Positions 43,993-51,158 of a DNA stretch of 51,158 bases are shown here, in pieces. Source of the DNA: Bacteroidales bacterium. GTDB lineage: Bacteria > Bacteroidota > Bacteroidia > Bacteroidales > UBA12077. Numbering within the stretch: position 1 is the first letter of the stretch; the number at the start of each line of letters is the position of its first letter. The stretch is from contig WTBR01000101.1 in assembly GCA_013138975.1 (NCBI GenBank), positions 1 to 51,158 on the forward strand, read 5' to 3'. Made by a program: the position numbers and the translations under genes. The notes beneath the pieces were generated by a model that was given only the letters and a program-made list of their open reading frames with translations, searched no databases and was not told the origin of the DNA.

Positions 43993-45349
43993 ATTTTTTT
44001 AACTTTAAATATAAGGTTGTTCGTGAAATATCAAGTTCCTTTGCCACTTTTGTTAAATTACCTTTATGTTTTTGTAAAACTTCCTGAATTGTTATTTTCT
44101 CAACATCTACAAGTTTTTTTGATTGATTTGCTGAACTAAATTGTTTAGATTTTAAATAAAAATCTTCTGTTTCTAGTTCTGTTTTATCCGATAAAATAAC
44201 AGCTTTTTCTACAGTATGCATTAATTCACGAACGTTTCCCTTCCATTGATAATTTAACAATTCCTTTTGAGCTTTTTTTGAAATTATCAAGTTGCTCTTA
44301 TTGTACTTATCAGCAAATTTCCTCAAATAAAATTGAGCCAATTCAATAATATCACTACCTCGTTCTTTTAGTGCCGGAGATTGAATTTGTATTGTATTAA
44401 TTCTATAAAAAAGATCTTCTCTAAATCTCCCCTTCTCTACCATTTCTTCAATATTATTGTTTGTTGCACAAATCAATCTAATATCAATAGGTATTTCTTT
44501 TGAACTTCCAACTCTAAATATTTTCCTATTCTGCAAAACGGTTAAAAGTTTTGCTTGCATTGCCAACGACAAATTACCAATTTCATCCAGAAACAAAGTA
44601 CCTCCGGAAGCAGATTCGAGCCGTCCAATTCTATCTTCTTTAGCATCAGTAAATGCCCCTTTTACATAGCCAAAGAGTTCACTTTCAATAACGGACTCAC
44701 TCATCGAAGCAATATCAACTGTCATAAATATCTCTTGAGCTCTTTCCGATCTTTTATGAATTTCTCTTGCAATAAGCTCTTTCCCTGTTCCATTTTCACC
44801 TAAAATCAAAATATTAGCATCGGTTTTAGATACTTTTTCGATTAAAGCAAAAACCTCTTTCATTTTTTCAGAAGAGCCAATAAAATTTTCAAAAGGTTTA
44901 TTTATTTCTTGATTTAATTGATCCTGTCTGGTTTCAAGTATTTCATTTTTTCGTTTAGATTGACTTAACTTAACAGCATTTAAAACAGTTGTAATAAACT
45001 TTTCTGCATCCCAAGGTTTGGTAATAAAATCAATTGCACCATTTTTTATAGCTTTAACAGCAAGTTCAATATCACCATAAGCAGTTATCATAATAACAAC
45101 TGCATTTTTTTCTGTTTTTAATATTTCATCTAACCAGAATAATCCCTCATTACCTGTATTTACACCAGCTGAGAAATTCATATCTAATAAAACTACGTCA
45201 AAATTTTCCTTTTCTAAAATAGTTTGAATCAGATTGGGATTCTTTATTGTTCTAATAAACTCACATTCATATTTTAGAAGTTGATTTATAGTTCTTAGTA
45301 TACATTCATTATCATCAACGACTAATATTTTTCCTGATTTTAATTTCAT
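43979..45349 (-). CDS. Sigma-54-dependent NtrC-family response regulator
   Basis: A 456-residue activator. The receiver has DDNE near residue 11, phospho-acceptor Asp in VVLLDMNFSAG and the lysine in ITKPWD. The AAA+ domain carries Walker A GENGTGKE, the sigma-54 contact loop GAFTDA (the common form is GAFTGA), Walker B GTLFLDEIGN and RFREDLFYRIN. The Fis-type HTH is at the end (LTKVAKELDISRTTLYLKLKKY). It is transcribed away from the permease at 45543 across a 193-bp gap that carries a palindrome and a sigma-54-like promoter, so it probably activates that gene. Confidence 0.95.
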   Translation of the reverse strand: MKLKSGKILVVDDNECILRTINQLLKYECEFIRTIKNPNLIQTILEKENFDVVLLDMNFSAGVNTGNEGLFWLDEILKTEKNAVVIMITAYGDIELAVKAIKNGAIDFITKPWDAEKFITTVLNAVKLSQSKRKNEILETRQDQLNQEINKPFENFIGSSEKMKEVFALIEKVSKTDANILILGENGTGKELIAREIHKRSERAQEIFMTVDIASMSESVIESELFGYVKGAFTDAKEDRIGRLESASGGTLFLDEIGNLSLAMQAKLLTVLQNRKIFRVGSSKEIPIDIRLICATNNNIEEMVEKGRFREDLFYRINTIQIQSPALKERGSDIIELAQFYLRKFADKYNKSNLIISKKAQKELLNYQWKGNVRELMHTVEKAVILSDKTELETEDFYLKSKQFSSANQSKKLVDVEKITIQEVLQKHKGNLTKVAKELDISRTTLYLKLKKYEIQ

Positions 45350-45413
45350 TAATTATAAATTATCAAATATTTTAGATAAAATTACGTGTAATTGTTCAGT
45401 TATTAAAAACATG

Positions 45414-45430
45414 CGTTCAGTTTCTGAACG
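45414..45430. promoter_or_regulatory. Putative upstream activator site for the NtrC-family regulator
   Basis: CGTTCAGTTTCTGAACG is a perfect 7-3-7 inverted repeat, centred about 77 bp upstream of the -24 element of the sigma-54-like promoter, a usual distance for an enhancer-binding protein. A GTTCAG half-site lies at 45394-45399. Confidence 0.65.
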
Positions 45431-45496
45431 ATTTATTATAATCGCTAATAAATACAAAACAACTAAAATTTTAATATACAGCGATTTAATAGATAA

Positions 45497-45512
45497 TGGC
45501 ACATACATTGGA
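45497..45512 (+). promoter_or_regulatory. Sigma-54-type promoter of the FtsX-like permease gene
   Basis: TGGCAC-ATACA-TTGGA fits the -24/-12 consensus TGGCAC-N5-TTGCW except for one base in the -12 element. It would give a transcript starting about 20 bases before the ATG at 45543. The activator gene lies just upstream on the other strand. Confidence 0.7.
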
Positions 45513-45542
45513 TTGATGTATACAAATCATAAAATTTAAAAA

Positions 45543-47858
45543 ATGTTATTACAAAACATCAAATCATCTGTTAAAAGACTTTATAATAATAAGTTATATA
45601 CCATTATTAATATTGGAGGACTATCATTAAGTTTTGCCATTGCTATTTTAATACTTCTATATGTTCACAATGAACTTAATGTAGATAAGCATCATACTAA
45701 TCTGGATAATTTATATCGATTAGTTGACAAAGACGGTAATTACACCAATACGAATGCAAAATTTGGGGAATACATTAAAAATAAATATCCTGAGGTAGAA
45801 AGCTTTTCAAGGTATTTTGAGGTTGAAGGTATTTTTCAATTTAATGACAACAAAACAATTAAAATTAAAAATTTTGCTTTTCTTGATTCATCAAGCCTTG
45901 ATATGTTTTCAATTAATATCATAAAGAAAAATACAAATCAATTATTACATACAGATCAATCCATTTTACTTTCACAGAATACAGCAAGAAAATATTTTGG
46001 TGATACGGATCCAATTGGAAAAACAATAAAATTGGATAATTATTATGATTATATTGTAGAAGGTATATTTGAAGATTACCCAACGAATTCAAGTTTTAAA
46101 CATGATGTTATCGCAAATTTCCCTTCAGTAAAGTTTGGTTGGGGATACCCGAAATTTAATGTACTTGAGATTGAGGAGATATGGGCGTTTACTACTTTTG
46201 TAATGTTAAAAGAAAACGTGAACAAAAAAGAATTTAACGAAAGACTTAAAAAAGATATAACTGAAAGATTTGAACGTCCCTCAGAATTTTATTTGCAAGA
46301 GTTTTCTGATATATATTTCAATAATGATATTCCGGATGATGGAGTAAAGCATGGAAAAAAGCAAATTGTAAATCTTTTCCTAGGCTTAGCACTAATCATT
46401 ATTGTAATTGCAATGATAAATTACATAAACCTCTCAACCTCCATGTCATCCAAAAGAGCATTAAGCATTGGTATTTATAAAACCTTGGGTGCTCAACGAA
46501 TAAACTTGATAATTCAGTTTATTGTAGAAACGCTTATTATATGCATAATAGCATTAATATTGGGATATATTCTTGCCGAACTTTTTATACCTGCTTTTAA
46601 TAATTTAGTTCAATATAATTTACAAGTAAAAACATTTTACCTATATCCATTCAATTTAATTTCAATCGTAGTTTCAATAATAATTGGCTTAATAAGTGGT
46701 ATCTATCCGGCATTTTTCTTAACCAAATTTTCTCCAATTAGAGCACTAAAAAATAAGATTTCTAAATCAAAGGGAATAGAACTGTTTAAAAAAGGCTTAA
46801 TAATATTCCAATTTATAATTACCATTTCTCTAATTACCGGGACAATCGTTGTTTATAAACAATTAGACTTTTGGCGTAACATGGACATAGGTATTAATAA
46901 AGATAATATTTTAATATTAGAATTAATTGGAAGATCAGATAATGCTAAATTATGTCAAAAAGAAATAAATAAAATAGCTAATATAGAGAATACTTGTTTT
47001 GCTTCTGCCGGTAATTTTAGAGACAGATTAAATGAAGAAATTGATGGGCAAGAAATAAGTATGTCATATTTATCTGTTGATGAAGATTATTTTGATCTAT
47101 ATAACATTCAAGTAATTGATGGAGAGGGCTTTTCAAAAGATAACCCTGAAATTAATAAAAGAAAATATTTATTAAATGAAGCGGCAGTGAAATATTTAAA
47201 CTGGGAAAATGCTTACGAAAAGGATATTGGGGGAATGAAATGTATTGGTGTTATCAAAGATTTTAATTTTGCGTCACCACATGATGCAATTGCACCTTTA
47301 TTTATATCTTACGGTGAACGTAGTCTTATGCTTAGTATAAAAATATCTTCTAAAAACATACCATCAACTTTAAAGCAAATAGAAGAAACATGGAAAGAAA
47401 TATATCCTCAATTTCCTTTTGAATATAGATTTGTCGATGATATTTTCGATGAACATTTTAAGAATGAAGAACGATTATCTGAGGTTTTGGGATATTTTGC
47501 TGCATTTAGTATTTTTATTGCTTGTTTAGGCTTATTTGGATTAATAAGTTTTATGGCAGAGCAGAGAACAAAAGAAATTGGTGTAAGGAAAGCAAATGGG
47601 GCGAATATCAGAAATATTATTTTACTGTTCTCGAAAGAATTTATTCAATTAATTCTTATTTCAGGAATTATTGCTGTTCCCCTATCCTATTACATACTAT
47701 CTAAATGGTTACAAAACTTTGCTTATGCAACTAAACTTTCTTGGTGGGTATTTGCTGTATCAATTGTTATTGCTATAGTAATTTCTTCTTTGTCAGTATT
47801 TTATCGAGCTTATAGGGCTGCTTCGCAAAATCCTGTAAATGCTCTCAGATACGAATAA
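45543..47858 (+). CDS. Large FtsX-type ABC permease
   Basis: A 771-residue membrane protein with two copies of the MacB_PCD plus FtsX unit. Helix one is near residues 22-43, three helices lie near 270-390, a second N-terminal helix is near 420, and three terminal helices lie near 640-765. AEQRTKEIGVRKANGANIRNI marks the second FtsX domain, and the protein ends NPVNALRYE. This class in Bacteroidota often responds to NtrC-type regulators and works with separate ATPases, but no ATPase gene is next to it here. A related C-terminal fragment is at 50608. Confidence 0.9.
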   Translation: MLLQNIKSSVKRLYNNKLYTIINIGGLSLSFAIAILILLYVHNELNVDKHHTNLDNLYRLVDKDGNYTNTNAKFGEYIKNKYPEVESFSRYFEVEGIFQFNDNKTIKIKNFAFLDSSSLDMFSINIIKKNTNQLLHTDQSILLSQNTARKYFGDTDPIGKTIKLDNYYDYIVEGIFEDYPTNSSFKHDVIANFPSVKFGWGYPKFNVLEIEEIWAFTTFVMLKENVNKKEFNERLKKDITERFERPSEFYLQEFSDIYFNNDIPDDGVKHGKKQIVNLFLGLALIIIVIAMINYINLSTSMSSKRALSIGIYKTLGAQRINLIIQFIVETLIICIIALILGYILAELFIPAFNNLVQYNLQVKTFYLYPFNLISIVVSIIIGLISGIYPAFFLTKFSPIRALKNKISKSKGIELFKKGLIIFQFIITISLITGTIVVYKQLDFWRNMDIGINKDNILILELIGRSDNAKLCQKEINKIANIENTCFASAGNFRDRLNEEIDGQEISMSYLSVDEDYFDLYNIQVIDGEGFSKDNPEINKRKYLLNEAAVKYLNWENAYEKDIGGMKCIGVIKDFNFASPHDAIAPLFISYGERSLMLSIKISSKNIPSTLKQIEETWKEIYPQFPFEYRFVDDIFDEHFKNEERLSEVLGYFAAFSIFIACLGLFGLISFMAEQRTKEIGVRKANGANIRNIILLFSKEFIQLILISGIIAVPLSYYILSKWLQNFAYATKLSWWVFAVSIVIAIVISSLSVFYRAYRAASQNPVNALRYE

Positions 47859-47874
47859 AACTAAATTAAATATA

Positions 47875-47915
47875 AAACTCATCCTTAAATGATATTATTA
47901 TAAGGATGAGTTTTT
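47875..47915. terminator. Bidirectional terminator
   Basis: A perfect 13-bp stem AAACTCATCCTTA/TAAGGATGAGTTT (47875-47887 and 47901-47913) with a 13-base loop is followed by more T on the plus strand and, on the minus strand, preceded by an A-rich tract that becomes T. It serves the permease and the convergent RHH-like gene. Confidence 0.88.
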
Positions 47916-47927
47916 GATTTTATGAAC

Positions 47928-48128
47928 CTAATTTGTAATTGCGGATTTTATAAGATTGATAAGTACAGACTTATCTTTTTTAATTAAGGAAAGAATCATA
48001 TTAATCACACTGGTTTTATTGATACCTAAATCTTTTTCAAGATCTTCTAAGAGCTTGTAATTATTCTTAGTTAACCTAAAACCGGTATGAATCTTTAATT
48101 CACTGATATTAGTGCTTTTAGTTGACAT
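47928..48128 (-). CDS. Small RHH-like DNA-binding protein
   Basis: A 66-residue protein. ATG 48128 is chosen because it overlaps the stop of the J-domain gene (48118) by 11 bases; the frame can also extend to 48176. The core HTGFRLTKNNYKLLEDLEKDLGINKTSVINMILSLIKK has the strand-helix-helix profile of ribbon-helix-helix regulators (residues about 13-50). Such small proteins bind DNA as dimers, often next to their own promoter. Its coupling to a J-domain protein is unusual. Confidence 0.6.
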   Translation of the reverse strand: MSTKSTNISELKIHTGFRLTKNNYKLLEDLEKDLGINKTSVINMILSLIKKDKSVLINLIKSAITN

Positions 48129-48459
48129 ATGCCCTGATTTTAAAGTTAAACAATCCATATCCGGTATCTTTTTCAAACATGGCTATCTTTCCGGTATTAA
48201 AGGATTTAGCATAAAACAATTTATGTTCCACCTTAAAAACAATACAAAGCGATTTATTTACAAAAACAAAATTACCAACTCTTACCCTTCTCAAATCTTT
48301 AGGAAAGATACCAAAGGTCGTTTTTAGCATATTGTATTCTTCATTTATAGCTTGCATTTTCTTCAATTCACCTCCTTTATCGGGGTGATAAGCCAGTGAT
48401 AATTTACGATAAGTAGATTTCAAATCTGACTTTTCTTTAACATCTAAGAAGTAGGTCAT
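48118..48459 (-). CDS. Short J-domain (DnaJ-like) protein
   Basis: A 113-residue protein. Residues 1-50 match the J-domain: helix II TYRKLSLAYHPDKGG with HPD at 25-27, then KMQAINEEYNML for helix III. The second half (about 55-113) is a beta-rich segment of unknown function (RVRVGNFVFVNKSLCIVFKVEHKLFYAKS). The Gly/Phe region, zinc fingers and C-terminal substrate domain of DnaJ are missing, so it is a specialised co-chaperone of a DnaK. Translationally coupled to the RHH-like gene. Confidence 0.75.
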   Translation of the reverse strand: MTYFLDVKEKSDLKSTYRKLSLAYHPDKGGELKKMQAINEEYNMLKTTFGIFPKDLRRVRVGNFVFVNKSLCIVFKVEHKLFYAKSFNTGKIAMFEKDTGYGLFNFKIRAYVN

Positions 48460-48547
48460 AGTTAATAAATATTTTTACAAATGTACAACATTGTTTTACA
48501 TTGGTCAACAAATTTAGCTATTTTTTTTAATAATTATTATAAATCAA

Positions 48548-48683
48548 TAGTGTCCGATAAAAATATATGGACTAAAGTCCATCAGCAAGTTACGTTCTGT
48601 AAGCCCAGCCTAAAGGCTAGGCTTAGTCAAACTCATAACCAATTGGGTTTCAACCCTTTTATTTAATCTTATTTCAGACACTA
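48548..48683. mobile_element. 136-bp MITE-like hairpin element, uninterrupted copy
   Basis: The ends are TAGTGTCCGATAAA and TTTCAGACACTA, inverted repeats of about 12 bp. Inside lies a string of short hairpins (TGGACTAAAGTCCA, AGCCTAAAGGCT, TTGGGTTTCAACCC). A second copy at 40785-41020 is interrupted by another element. The rest of the gap 48460-48824 shows no gene. TATCTTTA at about 48796 is near the -7 consensus for the peptidase gene. Confidence 0.75.
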
Positions 48684-48824
48684 ATAATTATTAGTTTAAC
48701 ATTTCATAAGCCTATAATGTTTACCGATTTCAATTCTGATGATCATTGAGATTATAAAAAAGTTAAAAACTTTTAGCTTAGTAATTAGAATTATTATCTT
48801 TAAAACCTAAAAAAATAATAAATC

Positions 48825-50309
48825 ATGAAAAAACTTATATTAAGCCTATTGGGATTAGCATTTTTATTTGCTTGTACTCCAAATCAAACAGAAACAATTA
48901 AGGAGAAACATCAGTCTGAAGTTATTACCGAAATAAATGTTGTAAATAACGGAAATGTAACTTTTGCTGATTTCTTTAAAAACAAAACCATGCGTTTGGA
49001 TTATTTCCATACCGGAAATTCAGAAACAGAACATTTTGCTGTTGATAAAATTTTATCGGATGGCGAATGGTACGGAAGTAAAAAAATTTTAATTGATGAA
49101 TTAGAATTAGGTTATTTTTTCTTGGAGGTAATCGATCAAGAATCAAAGACTTTACTTTATTCAAGGGGTTTTTCCAGCATTTTTGGCGAATGGCAAACTA
49201 CACCTGAAGCTGAAAATGAATGGGGAACATTTCACGAGTCTGTTCGTTTTCCGTGGCCTTTAAAACCTGTAACTGTTAGAATTAAAAAACGTGATGGTGA
49301 AAATAAATTTCAGCCGGTTTGGACATATAATATTGATCCTGACTCACGATTAGTTAACCCAACAGATATTATACATACAGAAGAAGTTGTAGCAATTCAT
49401 AAGAGTGGTGATCCTAGTGAAAAACTGGATTTAGTACTTTTAGGTGATGGTTATACAGCTGAACAAATGGATAAATTTATTGCAGATGCTAAACGTGTTA
49501 CCGGATATTTGCTAAATGCTGAGCCATACAAATCTCGTAAAGATGATATAAATATTTGGGCTGTAAAAACTCCTTCACAGGAATCAGGAATTTCAAGACC
49601 TCACCCTGAAATATATAAGCGCACTGCACTCTCAGCTCATTACAGCAGTTTCGACTCAGAACGCTATGTATTAGCTTATGATAATAAAACAATCCGAAAT
49701 ACTGCATCTGCTGCACCATACGAGTTTACTACGATATTAATAAACGAACAAACCTATGGTGGTGGCGGTATTTATAAGCTTTACACAACAAATGCTGTTG
49801 ATAATAAGTTTGCAGAATATTTAATGATTCACGAATTGGGTCATCATATAGCAGATTTAGCTGATGAATATTATTCTTCTGCAATATCTTACGAAGCTCC
49901 ATCCATTGAGATTGAACCTTATGAAACAAATGTTACTGCTCTTTTAGATAAAGATAATTTGAAATGGAAAGACTTGGTTGAAGAGGAAACTCCAATTCCT
50001 ACTCCTTGGAATAAAGAAGAGTTTGATGAATATGGTTATGCGGTACAAAAAGAAAGAGGTGAATTAAGAGCCGCAAGAGTTGAAGAATCTGTTATGGAAA
50101 ATTTCTTTATGAAAGCACATCATAAGCAAGATGAATTTTTTGCTAAAGAAGAATATAAAGACAAAATTGGGGCTTTTGAAGGTGCAAAATATAATCAGTA
50201 TGGTTTATACAGATCTCAACTAGATTGTATTATGTATACTCGTCATACAGAACATTGCAAAGTATGTCAAAGAAGTATTAGTGATGTAATAGATCAATAT
50301 TCGAAATAA
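48825..50309 (+). CDS. M64-family (IgA peptidase-like) metallopeptidase lipoprotein
   Basis: A 494-residue lipoprotein: signal sequence MKKLILSLLGLAFLFAC with the lipobox Cys at residue 17. The zinc site is HELGHHIADLADEYY (His336, Glu337, His340, with the Asp or Glu in the following helix). The family-typical N-terminal beta domain (about 30-180) precedes LDLVLLGDGYTAEQM, and the C-terminal region carries GAFEGAKYNQYGLYRSQLDCIMY. All parts of peptidase family M64 are present. It is likely exposed on the cell surface, degrading proteins. It has its own terminator. Confidence 0.93.
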   Translation: MKKLILSLLGLAFLFACTPNQTETIKEKHQSEVITEINVVNNGNVTFADFFKNKTMRLDYFHTGNSETEHFAVDKILSDGEWYGSKKILIDELELGYFFLEVIDQESKTLLYSRGFSSIFGEWQTTPEAENEWGTFHESVRFPWPLKPVTVRIKKRDGENKFQPVWTYNIDPDSRLVNPTDIIHTEEVVAIHKSGDPSEKLDLVLLGDGYTAEQMDKFIADAKRVTGYLLNAEPYKSRKDDINIWAVKTPSQESGISRPHPEIYKRTALSAHYSSFDSERYVLAYDNKTIRNTASAAPYEFTTILINEQTYGGGGIYKLYTTNAVDNKFAEYLMIHELGHHIADLADEYYSSAISYEAPSIEIEPYETNVTALLDKDNLKWKDLVEEETPIPTPWNKEEFDEYGYAVQKERGELRAARVEESVMENFFMKAHHKQDEFFAKEEYKDKIGAFEGAKYNQYGLYRSQLDCIMYTRHTEHCKVCQRSISDVIDQYSK

Positions 50310-50331
50310 AATTCACAAATTATAAATGTCA

Positions 50332-50360
50332 AGGGCTGTCCAAAATGACAGCCCTTTTTT
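50332..50360 (+). terminator. Rho-independent terminator after the M64 gene
   Basis: A 9-bp stem AGGGCTGTC/GACAGCCCT, loop CAAAAT, then TTTTTT. The stem arms are nearly those of the GGGCTGTCC element ends, as if the two ends of such an element were joined. Confidence 0.88.
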
Positions 50361-50577
50361 ATATACAATATTTCCTTAATTCACTCTTTTTACCATGCCA
50401 GGAACATCCTAAACAAAACAGTTCATCGAGATTAAAACCAGCAAGGCTTTTTGATTTGTCAACAAGCACTATCTCTATATCCCAAGTTACTTTTACGTTA
50501 ATCCTTTCTCCCTTTTTATTTTTTACATAAAAGTTAGCAATTCCGCATTGTGGACAAACCATAAATCTCATTCTCAC
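50359..50577 (-). CDS. Small zinc-ribbon protein
   Basis: A 72-residue protein. Two Cys pairs (VCPQCG near the N-terminus, FCLGCSW near the end) form a probable zinc ribbon with an intervening beta-rich part (RINVKVTWDIEIVLVDK). Function unknown. The stop codon overlaps the T-tract of the M64 terminator. Convergent to the M64 gene. Confidence 0.7.
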   Translation of the reverse strand: MRMRFMVCPQCGIANFYVKNKKGERINVKVTWDIEIVLVDKSKSLAGFNLDELFCLGCSWHGKKSELRKYCI

Positions 50578-50607
50578 TTTTTTATTTCAAATTTATGAAA
50601 TATTTTT

Positions 50608-51081
50608 CTATTCGTAACGCAAACTATCAACAGGATTTCTACGTGCTGCTATGTAACTTTGCCAACTAACTGTTAATAGTGTAATTATCAAAACAAATGC
50701 TCCTGCAACAGCAAAAATCCACCACGAAAGTTCTGTTCTGAATACAAAGTTCTGCAACCAATTTTGCGTAAAATAGTATGCAACAGGGCACGAGATTACA
50801 TAAGCAATTGCCACCAGCTTAACGAATTCACGATTAAGCATTTTTACAATATTATTTGATGATGCACCTACAACCTTACGAATACCTATTTCCTTTGTTC
50901 GTTGTTCCGCAGCGAAAACACTTATCCCTAATAATCCGAGACAGGAAATAAATATTGCAAGAACTGAGAAATAGCCAAAAAGCTTACCTGTTCTTACTTC
51001 TGTGGAATAAAGCGCATCGAATTTTTGTTCTAGTGTTGAACTAAACCCCGCCGAAGCGGGGTAGCTTTTGAGCAGTGCCAC
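50608..51081 (-). pseudogene. C-terminal fragment of an FtsX-type permease
   Basis: A 157-codon remnant (GTG at 51081; the frame closes upstream at a stop at 51103-51105). It matches the last 150 residues of the 771-residue permease at 45543 (AEQRTKEIGIRKVVGAS, NWLQNFVF, SWWIFAV, PVDSLRYE). The first 20 residues are foreign to the family, because the DNA there contains the repeat hairpin CCCCGCCGAAGCGGGG (51046-51061). About 600 N-terminal residues are missing, so the gene is broken by a rearrangement or insertion. Confidence 0.8.
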
Positions 51082-51158
51082 TAAAAAGCAGTAATGCTCG
51101 TATTATTAATTGAAAAAATAAATAATATGAGTAAAAATACAATTTATTCTGAAGCTTG

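Noticed and set aside
1..51158. tRNA or rRNA genes
   Set aside because: No GGTTCRANYCC-type T-arm with a matching acceptor stem and no rRNA-like stretch was found by eye.

Overview
The window looks like a chromosomal segment of a low-GC Bacteroidota bacterium, probably a Marinilabiliales-type marine or anaerobic lineage (the order is inference). The signs are a type IX secretion C-terminal sorting domain, LytTR regulators paired with PF06580 kinases, short-lipobox lipoproteins, a TAnnTTTG-type -7 promoter box, and intergenic DNA packed with AT-rich inverted-repeat elements. I saw no rRNA, tRNA, CRISPR array, phage module, integrase or transposase gene.

Region by region. 0.3-7.1 kb (minus strand): a VTC-domain polyphosphate polymerase, DUF4956 membrane protein, DUF2490 outer-membrane protein and CotH-like lipoprotein, then a small Spy/CpxP-like periplasmic protein, a PF06580 histidine kinase and a LytTR regulator. 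Non-coding repeats are lodged between several of these genes. 7.5-10.9 kb: three orphan genes, each separated by copies of one long intergenic repeat (cassette-like). 10.9-18.5 kb (minus): a MacAB-TolC type efflux operon with a PEBP-fold protein in it, again ending in small secreted protein, PF06580 kinase and LytTR regulator. 19-25.8 kb: an M24 peptidase-fold protein and a 1892-residue subtilase with repeated Fn3/adhesin modules and a T9SS tail. 26-30.4 kb: a TPR/HTH regulator, and a Crp/Fnr regulator next to a DUF5692 membrane protein whose promoter carries a perfect 20-bp palindrome. 30.4-38.6 kb: MCP, CheW and a STAS-like protein, a GNAT acetyltransferase, a TPR histidine kinase with response regulator, and a second copy of the STAS-like protein. 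39-42.7 kb: a lipoprotein with an aerolysin-like look and a PepSY membrane protein. 42.6-47.9 kb: an NtrY/NtrC-type pair divergent from an FtsX-type permease that has a sigma-54-like promoter and a 7-3-7 palindrome between them. 47.9-51.1 kb: a J-domain/RHH-like gene pair, an M64 peptidase lipoprotein, a zinc-ribbon protein and a decayed FtsX permease fragment.

Two themes stand out. First, two unrelated envelope operons end with the same three-gene envelope-sensing unit (small secreted Pro/Arg-tailed protein, PF06580 kinase, LytTR regulator). Second, many non-coding elements of different length and content share the same TAGTGTC-like ends, which suggests that one absent transposase mobilises them; one insertion is nested inside another repeat for which a second, uninterrupted copy is visible in the window.
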